Below, piece by piece: positions 12,332 to 24,600 of a stretch of 64,000 nt of DNA. A program made the translations under genes and the position numbers. Source of the stretch: Oryzias latipes. Its lineage: Eukaryota > Chordata > Actinopteri > Beloniformes > Adrianichthyidae. Under the pieces are notes generated by a model. The model did not search any database and had not been told where the DNA came from. It saw nothing but the letters and a program-made list of their open reading frames with translations. Every line of letters begins with the position of its first letter. Positions within the stretch are counted from its first letter, which is position 1. The stretch is taken from positions 17,429,354 through 17,493,353 of the forward strand of contig NC_019876.2 in the NCBI RefSeq assembly GCF_002234675.1. Direction: 5' to 3'.

Positions 12332-13580
12332 CTTCTTCTTTCTCTTTGGGCTTTTCCCATCAGGGGTCGCCACAGCGAATCATCCTTTTCCACCTCACTC
12401 ATGGACATCTTCTACCCTAACATTAGCCAACTTCATGTCCTCTGTTAAGACATCCATATATCTCCTCTTTGGCCGTCCTCTTGCCCTCCGGCCAGGCAGC
12501 TCCATCTCCAACATCCTTCTACCAATATATCCACTATCCCTCCTCTGAACATGTCCAAACCATCTCAGTCTGGCTTCTCTGACTTTGTCGCTAACACAGG
12601 CAACATGAGCCGTCCCTCTGATGTACTCGTTCCTTATCCTGTCTAACCTGGTCACTCCTAAGGAGAACCTCAACATCTTCATCTCTGCTACCTCCATCTC
12701 AGCCTCTTGTCTCTGTCTCACTGCTACCGTCTCTAACCCATAGAGCAGAGCTGGTCTCACCACTGTCTTGTACACCTTTCCTTTGAGTCTTGCTGGCACT
12801 CTTCTGTCACACAACACTCCTGACACTTTCCTCCAACCGCTCCAACCTGCCTGCACTCGCCTCTTCACCTCTTTTCCACACTCCCCATCACACTGAACTG
12901 TTGACCCCAAGTACTTAAACTCCTGCACCTTCTTCACCTCAGCCCCCTGTAACCTAAGGCTTCTACCTTGATCCCTCTCGTTCAGACACATGTATTCTGT
13001 CTTACTACGACTGACCTTCATGCCTCTTCTTTCCAGAGCAAACCTCCACCTCTCTAGCTGTTCCTCCACCTGCTCTCTACTCTCACTGCAAATTACAATG
13101 TCATCCGCAAACATCATTGTCCAGGGAGATTCCTGTCTTACCTCGTCTGTCAGCCTGTCCATCAGCATAGCAAACAAAAAAGGACTCAAAGCTGATCCTT
13201 GGTGTAGTCCCACCTCCACCTTGAACTCCTCTGTCTGACCTACAGCACATCTCACCACCGTCATACTTCTCTCATACATGTCCTGAACTACTCTGACATA
13301 CTTCTCTGCCACTCCAGACGACCTCATACAGTACCACAGCTCCTCCCTCGGCACCCTGTCATACGCCTTCTCTAAATCTACGAACACACAATGCAGCTCC
13401 TTCTGACCTTCTCTGTACTTTTCCATCAACATTCTCAAAGCAAAAATGGCATCAGTGGTGCTCTTACGGGGCATGAAACCATACTGCTGCTCACAGATCT
13501 CCACCTTCTTCCTAAGCCTGGCTTCCACTACTCTTTCCCACAGCTTCATTGTGTGGCTCATCAACTTTATTCCTCTATAG
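12332..13580 (-). mobile_element. 5'-truncated RTE-like LINE, nested insertion
   Basis: A 1.25-kb fragment inserted into an older inverted-repeat element (12178-13868, - strand). It is flanked by a short target duplication, TTTACGT at 12325-12331 and 13581-13587. Rejoining the flanks restores the order seen in sister copies at 25.6 kb and 63.6 kb, which shows that the RTE arrived later. The - strand carries RT from the finger region to the C-terminus, then a short 3' tail ending in a GAAGAA-type run, as in RTE elements. The 5' part, including the endonuclease, is missing. Confidence 0.85.
12395..13580 (-). pseudogene. RTE-type reverse transcriptase fragment
   Basis: About 395 codons without a stop. 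Motifs include QYGFMPRKSTTDAIF, CVFVDLEKAYDRVPRE (first Asp), GLHQGSALSPFLFAMLMD, MMFADDIVIC (FADD catalytic box) and FKYLGSTVQCDGE. The C-terminus has RWFGHVQRRDSGYIGRRML and GRPKRRYMDVL, common in fish RTE-like ORFs. The open frame runs on upstream to 13660, but codons beyond 13580 are flanking DNA. There is no own start codon because of 5' truncation. Confidence 0.82.
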
Positions 13581-14036
13581 TTTACGTATTTGCACAATTT
13601 GCACATCCATCTTTGCAAAAGTTTGGATGTTGTTTGATTTCTTGGGCGAAACACAGACATGCTGCCAAGGTCGACTCTAGGTTGACGTCATGAAGGCGAA
13701 AGGTGGAGAATCAGGAAAGGAGTTGTAGGAAAATGAACTGAAAAAAAAAATTCATATTTCGTAGAAAAATCGTTCTTTGGTGTGCCAAAGGTAATATATG
13801 TGCATAAACTGTATGTGGATATAGTTTACTCTGAAAGGCTGAAGAAGAGCATGACATAGGCACTTTAACTTTTTGTTCCGCTGAAAATACTAAAGGCTAA
13901 TGATTGCTACCTCTATTCTTTTTATCACAACCCACGAGCAGATTAGAAGCCAGTATTTTGAGTTTTGAGATCTTGACTGGATATGACATCACTGAAAGTT
14001 TGCCAACTTGGCACAAACAAGCAGCCGTTGCCCCTG

Positions 14037-14249
14037 TAACCCCTGTCCTATCCTTTGCACTTTAATGTTGGGAGTTGGGTCATCTAGACCCACTAGACAG
14101 TGCTCTGAACCTTTTTTCTTCAATGATTTGTGAACCTCACTGGTGTCCATGGATTACATGAAATCCTCTTCCCCATTATCCACCTTTGTCATGCTAGGGA
14201 TTACACGTCAATGTAAGGGTGGGGTCATCTAAGATAGCACAAGGGTTAA
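14037..14249 (+). mobile_element. TTAACCC inverted-repeat element (family T), copy 1
   Basis: A 213-bp element with terminal inverted repeats close to TTAACCCTTGTGCTATC at both ends (right end GATAGCACAAGGGTTAA). Internal landmarks are GTTGGGTCATCTAGACCCAC and TCAATGATTTGTGA. Four other copies lie at 41.7, 43.0, 43.8 and 45.6 kb. There is no coding frame, so it is non-autonomous (MITE-like). Confidence 0.82.
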
Positions 14250-14471
14250 TGCAGAAGACCCATTTGTGCTGTCCTCCTTAAAATGGCTTTTCCTTTATGG
14301 TGCAACATTTTGTTCCACTTGTAATCCTGGAGTGCATCTCTCTGCTCGCTATCATCAAGTGTTCAGTCATCAAGAGCTGACGACACACAGCAGCTTTGAC
14401 CATAAGACTGAAGTCTGGAGTAGCTGTGAACAGCAACATGTAAAGGTTCTCGGTTATTCAGGTCAACTTAG

Positions 14472-14546
14472 TTCTGTTCTTCAGGCAGACAAACCTTTGA
14501 ACTCCAGTTTCAGGCAGACAAACCTTTGAACTCCAGAAGAACAGAA
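14472..14546. repeat. 26-bp tandem duplication between inverted 11-mers
   Basis: CAGGCAGACAAACCTTTGAA plus CTCCAG occurs at 14482-14507 and again at 14511-14536 with a TTT spacer. TTCTGTTCTTC (14472-14482) on the left and GAAGAACAGAA (14536-14546) on the right are perfect inverted copies enclosing both units. Confidence 0.85.
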
Positions 14547-14819
14547 TCCTCGGAAACACAAGCCCGCACGCAGCTTTGTCTATTAATTACGGCTGTTTTC
14601 CACCTCACATGTGACACGCCACACATTCAGTCTCAGAAGTCCCACTTAGGTTCTCAACGGGGGGAGGGTTGCTCCTGCATGAATTGAAAAATGGGAAGTG
14701 GGGATGGATTGAAGACAGATTTTCCCTTTATGGTGCAATAACAGTTTCAGAAGAATCTACAGAGGAACTCACAGTTGGAATGTTGTAAAGGGTTAGTTCA
14801 CCTCAAATTCCCCTAAACT

Positions 14820-15640
14820 TCACATCAATACTTTGTAATGTAACCCTGGTTGTCAATGACAGCGGTCAAAGGTTTCCTGTTGGTCCTCATCGAGTTCCCA
14901 CTCAATGTAGTAGCTATTTTGGTCCATTCCTCCATGCAGATCTCCTCTAGAGCTGTGATGTTTTGGGACTATCGCTGGAAAATATAACTCTCCACAGATC
15001 CTTTATTGGATTGAGGTCCACAGACTGGTTATCGACCACTTTAGAACCTTGAATTGCTTCTTATGTAGCCACTCCTTTGTTGCCCGGGTGATGTGTTTGG
15101 AATTCTTGACCTGCAGGAAGATCCAGACACCTTTCATCCTTGATGTTCTCACTGATGGAAGAAGGTCAAAATCTCACCATTTAGTAGAATGCCCCCATTC
15201 AGCCTTTCCCTAATACGGATCAGCCCTCTTTGGAAAGCAGGCCCAAAGCATGATGCTTCCACCCCCATATTTAACAGAGGGTTTGGTGTTCTAGGAATGT
15301 ATTTCAGCATTCTTCTTCCTCTAAACACGACACAACAGTGACATTTGTACCAAAGAGTTCCATTTTGGCCTCATCTGACCACATGACATTTTCCCAATCC
15401 TCCTCTTGATAATCCACATGGTTTCTGGCAAACTTTAGATGGGCCTGGTGGAGGGCCCCAGGTGGAGGGAGATTGTCAGTGATCTTGTAACAATTGCCCA
15501 AACAGTTGATGTATTCTCACCAATCTCTGTGCTTATTGTGGATTCATCCATCCCAGTCTTGTTCAAGTCTACAATCTTGCACTGGTGCCCTTCGACAGCT
15601 CTATGATCTTGGATGAGAGTTTCAATAAAGAACCTTTATT
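14820..15640 (-). pseudogene. Decayed Tc1/mariner-type transposase
   Basis: The - strand carries fragments of a Tc1-like DDE transposase. At 15501-15304 the pieces ARNHVDYQEEDWENVMWSDE (second catalytic-Asp region with the WSDE motif) and AKMELFG are readable. Lower coordinates continue with sequence like the downstream transposase regions (CTTCCACCCCCATATTTAAC, CTGGTTATCGACCACTT), but stops and shifts break the frame. Terminal repeats were not located. Confidence 0.7.
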
Positions 15641-15924
15641 CCATCCTAACATAAATTATTCAATTAGTTTATCTTTTAAGGTAAAGACAGAGGTCAATCT
15701 GGAATTGTGGGATTTTATCCCTGAGCCTTTTCTTCTTGTGACCTGAATAGGTAAACATTGAAACTTCAAGCAAAGTTATAAAAAAACAAACAGAGCTGGA
15801 AATAGATGAGTTCTTCAGACCAGAGTCACACCATTAGAAAAACTCCACTTTAAGATGGAAAAATAAAAATTACCTTTGCCAACGGTACACCTAATAAAAT
15901 AACAGTATGTGATGATGTCACATA

Positions 15925-16178
15925 AAGTTAATTTTAGTCCCATTATCTGTTGCACACCTTGATGTGTGAAATTTGTGCTCCACATCCCATCCCCTGGGGG
16001 AACGGTGAGCTGCAGACACAGGTACCATTTGGTGGCTTAACCCCCCAATCCAACCCCTTAATGCTGAGTGTCAAGCAGGGAGGCATTGGGTCCCATTTTT
16101 ACAGTCTTTGGTATGACTCGGCCTGGATTTGAACTCATGACCTTCCAGTCACAGGGCGGACACTCTACCACATCCTGA
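15925..16178 (-). mobile_element. Second SINE family, copy 1, with tRNA-like head
   Basis: On the - strand the head begins near 16178 with GTGGTAGAGTGTCCGC (A-box like) and AGTTCAAATCC (B-box like). The body includes GGACCCAATGCCTCCCTGC-type sequence and GGGGTTGGATTGGGGG. The same body is seen at 33090-33262. The family is unlike the SINE at 6571. Confidence 0.7.
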
Positions 16179-16867
16179 TGTCTGTTACTAACACGTGAGT
16201 TTAGTGAAGAACTGATAAAGCCTGAAGATCCCACTGACCTGCCCCCCAACACCCAATTATACCCACAAGCATTTTGTGACAAATCCTCTTTTCTAGGACT
16301 GATGATAAACAGTTGAATTGCATCATTTTACGCCAAAAATAACTCCTCCAGCAGCCTGCCCACATCTTAGGCTTTTTCTTTTTTTTCTCACTTGTTGTGG
16401 AATAAAATTGCAGCTTACAATGAAACAAGCCTGTTCTACCACAATGACCAATTGCATCACCCAAGTCAGCCAGAAACGGGCAATTTTACTGAAGAAATGC
16501 AACCCGCATGTTTGAATCCTTTGACCTCAGGGGAGGCAGGACATGACTCAACACAAGAACAAAATCTACTCAGTCCAAAAACACATGAACTCCAAAGCCT
16601 GCTTACAGTGCCCTCTAGAGGCTATGGTGGGCTTTGCATTCTTTTTTTTCCTCCTAACAAATGGAAGAGATGTATTTTCTAACTTATTTGTTAATCCAAA
16701 ATAATGAATAAAAATGGAGCTTTAATATTAATGGATTTGATCTGGTGAAATCTCACATTTGCACACTTGTGTATTTGTTTAATTTTTTCTGTGTATCTAA
16801 ATACACAACTTACATAAGAATGGAATATTGCCAGTTGCCTGAGTGCTTTTCCTATTTGGTCTGAATT

Positions 16868-18010
16868 TTAACAAAATATGTCAAAGTTCCCTTTGATATT
16901 ACTAATAATTATTAGTTTGATATTTATTATCCCAAAAGCTAAGTCAATAATAAAGACATCCCCAAAACTGTTGGTATTTCCACCGTTTGCTGCAGTGACA
17001 CCTAGACAGCGACTCCTCATGCACCTCACTAAACTAATGATGTTGTTCTGAGTCAGTGTGTCCCACTCTTCCACAAGTGCTACTCGCAGTTCTGCCGGGT
17101 CACGTGGCAGTTCAGGTACGATCATCCAGTCTCTGATTCAGCTGGTCCTAGACGTGCTCGCTGGTGTTCAGGTCAGGGGTCATTGCTGGCCATAACATAT
17201 GAGGCACTCCCACTTCCTGACGTCCAGCTGTGATATATATATTTTTTTTTTTTAATAAACATATGTTTGTTAAAGATTTTTTGTAGCTTTTATAATTCTG
17301 ACCCAATGTGGTGGAGCATTATCACCCATGAGGAGATAGTTGGGAGTGTTCTGGTGGAATTGGGGGTTGATGATGGGTGCTGTGAAGTCTGTGAGGTAAG
17401 AACATGCCGTGACTGGGTCATCTACAACAACCAAATCAGTTTTGCTCTGACTGGTGATGCCTGCCCAGACTGTTGCACCTCCTCCACCAAAGCAAACCCT
17501 GGAAACCATGTTGATTTCTCCAGCAACACTAACGACCACCATTTCTGTGCATGGCGACCCAACACCTATCAGTTAACAGGATGGTAGACCATCTCTGCAT
17601 TATTCCAGTCACTTGTGTCCACTGCAAACATTCATGGCAGTGTTTTGGTGTCAGTGGAGTCGCCTGCAGCGGTTGTCTGGCGTTCAAGTCAATGCAGAAG
17701 AGTCTGTGGAGAAGGGCTTGTGTGAAAACCCTAGTACCCCTCAGATCTGTGAAATGGGCCTCCAGCTGTCTGGTGTTTGAGAAACAATGTCTGAGGTCAG
17801 AGGTCCTTAGGGACTGGTCATGGTTGCGATCCTTCACTGTCAGGGCTTCACCCCTGGGTCTGTCACAAACTCTTATGGTAGTTGTGTGTCTTGATGCAAG
17901 TCTGCTGATGACACTTTAAGACACACAAAGTTCACCTGCAACATCTGACCTACCACCAGCCTGAAGGTGCACTCGTCCGTGAAGTAGCGCCGTGTCTTCA
18001 TGTATGTTTG
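16868..18010 (-). pseudogene. Decayed Tc1-like transposase, second type
   Basis: Three - strand segments in order: 17837-17529 ([40 protein letters not shown], replacing the usual FTDES), 17542-17270 ([31 protein letters not shown] with the second catalytic Asp) and 17125-16868 (a C-terminal part, ALVEEWDTLTQNNIISLVRC). Frame changes between segments and the loss of FTDES show it is inactive. The type differs from the copies at 15, 20 and 35 kb. Confidence 0.75.
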
Positions 18011-18379
18011 AAAGATGTACTTGGAATAACTTACTGCCAAAATCAACTTCTCCAAACTCACAGAATGTTGAAATTGATGCCACATTGAAAAGGGTTTTTC
18101 GGCTTTGGCCCCAATGAGCAAAACACCCTGAACACAGTGAGACCATTGTGTGGAAAACACTAAATGAGGTGTGTTTATCACCTCAATATAATGACCTCCC
18201 AATCCCGGAAAATCTGTGAAGTGAAACAAACACTGTGTTCACGACATCCACTGAGTTTTTCCCAACATCCCCAACTTATCGTGAGTTGTGTAAGTTCTTT
18301 ATTTGCATGGTTTCAAAAATGTGTCACAAGGGGGGTTGGGGGGCTCTGAAGCCCCCTGGAGGAAGATTCTGAACACTAC

Positions 18380-18663
18380 AGGATTCTGAGAAGCTAAAGA
18401 CCAAACTTCTCTGTGAATTATTCGCAAATGAATAAACTTCCCGGGGGGGATGTTGATCATATCATTCAAAGTTAAAGCCATGTGGGTACAGAGGGGGAGC
18501 TGCACCTCCCCACTCCCCTGTCGCCTCCTTCCTGTGGGAGGGCGCTCTCTGCTCACTTCTCGTGTGCCGCGCGGGTCTGATGATCGAAGCGTGAGCTCTC
18601 CCCCAGTTCTCCCAGTTCACCTCCCCCGCGCCGACAGCACCTCCCACCCGCGTCCCAGCAGAC
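18380..18663 (+). promoter_or_regulatory. Putative sat2 promoter and 5' UTR, with a short upstream ORF
   Basis: The 120 bp before the sat2 start are GC- and CpG-rich compared with the AT-rich flanks, as expected for a housekeeping promoter and 5' leader. No clear TATA box is seen. A four-codon upstream ORF (ATG at 18580, stop TGA ending 18594) lies 70 bp before the start. The transcription start is not known, so whether the small ORF is in the mRNA is an inference. Confidence 0.45.
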
Positions 18664-21600
18664 ATGGACTTCTCCATTCGAGCAGCAAACGTGGAGGACT
18701 GCAAGGACATCGCGCGGATGATCGTGGTGAGCAGACACGTGCGCACGTGCCGGGTCGCTCGTTACGTCACGAGAGCTCAGGACGAAGATGCCAGTGATGC
18801 CGAATGATTGCAAGATTAGCGACGTTTGATTGATGCTGATAAAAGTACAGAGCTGCATGGTATGTGTTGGTGACGTCACTGTTGTGTCTCCTCTCAGGAA
18901 TTAGCAGATTATGAGAAGGTGACTGATCATGTGAAGATCACCCAGAGAGGTACTGTACTGTTTGTTTATCTGGGAGATTTTCTATAAATTTAAAATAAGA
19001 TAAATAAGACGAATCATCCTCCAAACGGGCTAATTATGCAGTAGACTACAATTAACAAGGTTTTTGAAATACTTCAGTTTTTCTGCCTCTTGTCAATGAA
19101 CTTGGAACTATATATATATCCATAAACTTTTCGGGGGGCCACGGTTTAATTGATTTCAAGTCGTTTTATTTTATTTATTTGTGTTAATTGAAGTTCCGGC
19201 TCATAGAGTCCACAAAGACAGGATAACAGAAGGTTAGAAACTGTGGAGAAATCTGTTCAAATTCTGCAGGTATAGAATGTTTTCAACTGAGTTTCACCAA
19301 TGAATCGTCTACTAAACTCAAAGCAGCTGCACAGGTTCCTCAGATGATATTAAAGTGGTTCAGTTTGGGTCAATCGTCTCAGGTCGGTTCAATATGGGGA
19401 AGACTTTAGGCTTGATAACTACCCAGAAGACCATCATTGATCCCCTGCATTGTCTGGGTAAGCCACTAAAAGTTCAGGCTGGCTGATAACAGAGCGCTGT
19501 ATCCAAGCACCTAATCTGTGGTCGTTGAGCTGCCAGAGACGGTCCTGGCTACTGTCGGGCTAAAGCGGGGTACACCCTGTACAGATAGCCAGTCTGTATG
19601 GCACACCGTCACACACCCATACACACACACAGTCACACTTAAGGACAATTCAGAGAAACAATCTATGAAGCATGTGTTTGTCCTGTGGGAGGAAGCCGGA
19701 GAGCCTGGAAAAACCCACACATGCATGGAGAGAACATGCAAACTCCACACAGAAAGGTTCCAGCTGGGATTTGAACCGGGGCCTGGTCACTGTGTGGCGA
19801 AAGCACTAATGACCGTCAGCTTCAGCGGATTATCAAAAGGAAAAGATTCAAGAACCACCACATTCAGACGCTTTCGGGAGATGGGCTCCAACTGTCGGGT
19901 TCCTCGGGTCAAGTCACTTCTGGGCCTGGACCAAGGGAGGAAACGTCTCAACTGGGCCAAAGAGTAGAAGACTGGAGAGGACTGGACTGAATCATGGTCC
20001 AAAGGTTTGGAGGAAAACAGGTAAGGAGCATAACCCAAAGCTACTGGAGGTCCAGAGTGAAATCTCCACAGACAGTCATGATTTGGGGTGCGATGTCCAG
20101 CACTGGTTTTGGTAACCTCTGCTTTCTTCAATCTAAAAACACTGTTACAGTATATCAGCTGGAACCATGCATTATATAAAAGGGAAAAACAAATACATAT
20201 TTGAAATCATTTAAACAGCGGCCCGTGCATCTTTGTTCTATGATAGTTTTAAAGCGGTCAGTTTGATTTTATCAAAGAAACCAGATCTACAGCTGAGGGT
20301 TCAGTGTTCTAAATGGGATGCTTACAATGATTTTTCATGAAATCCTCGACCTGCGCGTTAGTAAGACTGATCACTTTCTGCTTGAAGGACCTTCTCTTAG
20401 GGTCAACAGGGATACAACAAACTGACTTGTGACCAATGACTGTATAAGAGAACTGGACCGAGTGAGTGTGACACCACCCATAGAAAATGGTTACGGAAGT
20501 CAGTTCAGTCACTTTTTTTCTTGTGTGTGCAAAATGAACATTGCCGTGTTGGAGCCTAAAATAACCAGTAAGCAGTGAATAATCAGCATTGAGTCACCGT
20601 TTCTACACTTGAAAGCCAGCTACACAATCAAACATTTCACTCTTTTCATGTGAGACCTCCTACCTCTATTGAGGCTTCTGATTGGTCAGTTTACAATCTG
20701 AATAACTTGCACTAAAGCAAAGCTATCATGAAAAAAATAGGATTATCAAGAACACAAGGGGGAGGGGTCCCTGAGTCCAGTTCTCTGATAAAGTCAATGG
20801 TTGTGGCTCATAAGCAGTACATGTATTGTTGCCAATATAAAAAATTAGCCAGTTTGGCTGTGAAATGAGCTATAAAGTGGGCGTTCATGTTGGCTTTGAT
20901 TGGCTGTTTGAGTCTTTAAAACCTAAGAAAACTAAACTGATAGAAGCTAAATCAAAATGTAGCTGTTCATCTTCCTGTTTGCCTCCTTAAACCCATCTGA
21001 TAGTATCCAACAACTCTTCGTTTCATCATTCTCAGATTTGGAACAAGATGGTTTCTCCAAGAACCCCTTTTTTCACGGGATCATTGCTGAGGTGCCGGAA
21101 CAACTCAGAACCAAAGACGGTGAGTCTCGGAATCCATCGCAGCCGGAAAAAAAGTTCTCCAGAAGTTAATGCAGGATGTGAGCATGACATGCAGGAAACG
21201 ATCTTGGTCATCAGAAGAGCTTTACCAACAGCCTTAAATAATTGAAACATCCTTTTCGTTTGGACTGGGATGTCAGGTGGACACGCTCCTTAAATACATA
21301 AGTCCACTTAGCTTCAATTCTAGCCCGACTAAAAGTGCAGAACTCCCATCACATCCGTTATCAAAATGGCCTCAATGTAAAGTTCAAATATAGTAATGTT
21401 TTTTCTGTTAGTGGGAAACATTTATTTTTATTAGCAGCTAATTTCCTCACATTGCATGGATGCTGTGATGCATCATGCAGGCTGCTGATGTTGCCTTTCA
21501 CTGCACACAGTTGCATAACAAGGTCAGCGCTCTGCCTGCCTGCATGGTAATGAGATCATTAACACACGCTCTGCTGCCCAGAACAGCATTTCTCTTCTGG

Positions 21601-24600
21601 TGCAATGACCCCCCCCCCCCCCCACACACACACACACACTCAAAGACAGTCACGCCCTTTTTCCATTCCCAAATTTAGAACCAACCATAACCACGTTAAG
21701 TGGTGCACTCCCTCAACTGGTTTAGCGATGGCGCAACCTCTCAAGTCAACTTTAAAAACGTATTAAACAGCCCCAGAGTTTTAGCCCCAATGTTTACATT
21801 CTTTTGAAAACCGTGACTCGTCAGTAATTTACACAATTAACAGAATTCCAGAGGATTTTGAAGTGAAGAAAAGCAGCTTTGTGCTAATATGCAACACTTT
21901 ATGCCTAAGGCCCAGTTTATACTTTACCTGGATTAAATTATGCATTAGACAGTAAAGAATACATTAAACACAGTTTTTGATTTGTGAAACCTTTATATGA
22001 TTTATGAAAATTACAAATAGGATGATTTTATGTAGTTGATCAATTTAAAAGCCCTCTGGTTTTTCATTAGGACCTGGTCTTAGTGGTGTTGGTGCTAAAA
22101 ATGTAATAAAACCATCCTATTTCCCATTTTCACAAATCAGACACTGTGTTTAATGTATTCTTTACTATCTAAGTCATAATGAATCCAGGTTTGAGCAGTC
22201 CAGGTCTTGTGGTTCTTGAACAGCACCCGGTCCTAGGTGGTCTTAGTGTGAAAAATGCAGTGGAATGTTCCTTTAGTTCCCTCGCAAAATCGGAAGCTGT
22301 CAATAGAAAGCCAACTTCAACGTTGTGGGAAGAATTTGGATTCGGCCTCCGTGCGTGCAGTATTTACGTGCAGTCAATAGGGGCCAGTATTTGCACCTTA
22401 CTGATGACTAGAGTGCGGCTTAAGGTCACCGTACGACCGCATCAGCTGTGCGTCATAAGACTTTCATTATCCTCACAAATACTTCATGATACATTCACCA
22501 CACGCATGACAATGGTAACTTCCATTTTCATGATGTCTCTAAGGTATTTGTATTCATGCCCTTTTTTATTTGAGGCTAAGCTTTATTTACGATAATTATA
22601 CTTGTATGCATCCCTTGCTGGGCCGGATGGAAGAAAAGAAGAGAAAGAGAGAGTGGGATGTTAGAGATGGGGGATATGGGGTTAGAATGGGGGGAGATGG
22701 GGGGGGGGGCATGATACACAGTCAAAACATAAGTGTCATAAGGAAATTGCATGACTTAGTTCACACATCATCAAAATAGCGCGCACACCACTAATTACAA
22801 GTTGGAAGTATATTCATACATTCATGATGGAAGATTGATCTCACCAGACTTATGCACAGAGACAGCTGCACACAACAGGGCTCCAGACTAACTTTTTTCA
22901 CTAGGAGCACAGTGGCCCCTAACTGAAAATTTTAGGGGCACAACCAGAAAATTTAGGGGCGCATACCGTAAATCAACATTCTAACCAAATCTACTAATTT
23001 CCACTGTATTACTGATAAATACTTTAATAATAGATGCAGAGATTACAATGTGCTGTTTCAAATTCAGTGTCACATTTTATTCTGCACTTTTGAAGATGCA
23101 ACAAGAAGGTAAACTGACAAAAGCATCGCTGTCATGACAGTACAAATAAGTAAAGAAAACGGATGGAAATTTATCTTTGTGACACCAAATAGGTGCAGCC
23201 AAGATGCACAATAAGCGTGTTTGAGATCACCCAGGTGAACTCAACGCTGCACAGATCACCTGGTGTGTGACATATATTTTTGTTTTTGCTCCAACATCAA
23301 CTGTCAATCATCACAAAAATATCGCGAGAAAGGGGTGGGAGCAAGGGGCAAACCTACCCGGACACAGCTGGAAACTGAACTGACTGAAAGCTGCCCTACA
23401 GACTACAAAACAATGCATTATGGGACATGTGTCCTGATGGTTTTTGTAGTGGAGTGATTAATTAAAATAATTTAAAATACCAATTCATTAAAAAAGGCTA
23501 CATACATCACAAAACATTAAAATAATCATAACACATATCATACTAAGGGGGAGAAGAATATTAAACTAAACTGAATGTTAAGGACAACTCCAATGTCCTG
23601 TCCTCCTTCAGTCTTGCTGTAGATTCGCCTTCATCTCACCCCCCCCCCCCCCCCTCTGGTCTCCCCAACGAACCAGGCGAGCTGTTGGTTCATCTCAAAC
23701 ACGTCTATCGTTGTATTTTCCCCAAGTATTTTCAGTGAGTCCAAAACTAATGTTGTTTTTGCTCGCACGTGTTTAAAGTTCAAGCCCCGTTAGCTGTCAC
23801 GCTTATACGTGTGGGACATTTATTCTCCTCAGCTGACCCGACGGGACGGGAGCGGTGTGCTGCCGTAACCCGTTTGATGCGCCGCCGTAACCAAAACCTA
23901 AACCTTCCTCCGGGTCTGTGTGACCCAGAGAAAAGTTCAGCACGGACTGCATGGATTTATAAAAATTACGAGCGAATAAATACGTTATAAAGGAAAGTAA
24001 GGAACTCCTTAATGTGGTCCGGGGAGGGAGGGGGCTGTCAGGTTTCCTGCTTTCAAACCTGCTTACGGGTCGGAAGAATGAATCAATAGTTCACTTATTC
24101 ATAGCTCAGACGCACATATCAGGTTGTAATGAAATTTGTCTCCGTTTCCTTCCCACAGATGTTTACGCGCACTCGATTATCTCCAGGCCCCTCCCCCTCC
24201 ACGCATTTTAGCCACTCACAGTGGCTTTCCCTATTCTTCTCCCACGCTGTGGCCGCCTCACAGACGGGCATCACGCGAGAGTGTACGTGCTCGCGTTTCA
24301 TGAGTATGTGCGCGAGTGTGTGCGTGTCTGCCTGCGTCCGTGTGGCTTGCGTCTCATTGATTATTTCATTGATCATTGACGTGCCCCTTCCACGTTTAAT
24401 GTGTAAAAAAATACGAAGGGTGGGGAGGCAAATTTACTGGTCGCACATGTGCGACTGGATGTAAAATTTAGTCGCACACTCTCAAATTTTGGTCGCAAAA
24501 TGCGACCAATTGCTCGCATTCTGGAGCCCTGCACAAGATTCACATTACCAGTATTTTTGAAGAGGGGTGTAATAACAAAACCCATACCTATATTTGTGCG

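Larger units (their letters stand above)
12178..13868 (-). mobile_element. Inverted-repeat element A, copy 3, split by an RTE-like LINE
   Basis: Element A in reverse. 12178-12331 holds the part with CACATTGTGACAT and the ACGCTTTCATTTTACG segment. 13581-13868 holds CATCTTTGCAAAAG, GGGCGAAACACAGACATGCT and the terminus ending in CACTTTAA. The break between them is exactly the RTE-like insertion. The left end is cut off where the L2-like LINE begins. Confidence 0.72.

Noticed and set aside
13581..13660. Upstream extension of the RTE reverse transcriptase with an apparent start Met
   Set aside because: The bases beyond 13580 belong to the flanking element A, as the target duplication shows.
16105..16178. 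Possible tRNA gene on the - strand
   Set aside because: A- and B-box-like motifs are present, but they head a SINE body that recurs at 33.1 kb, and no cloverleaf with paired arms was evident.
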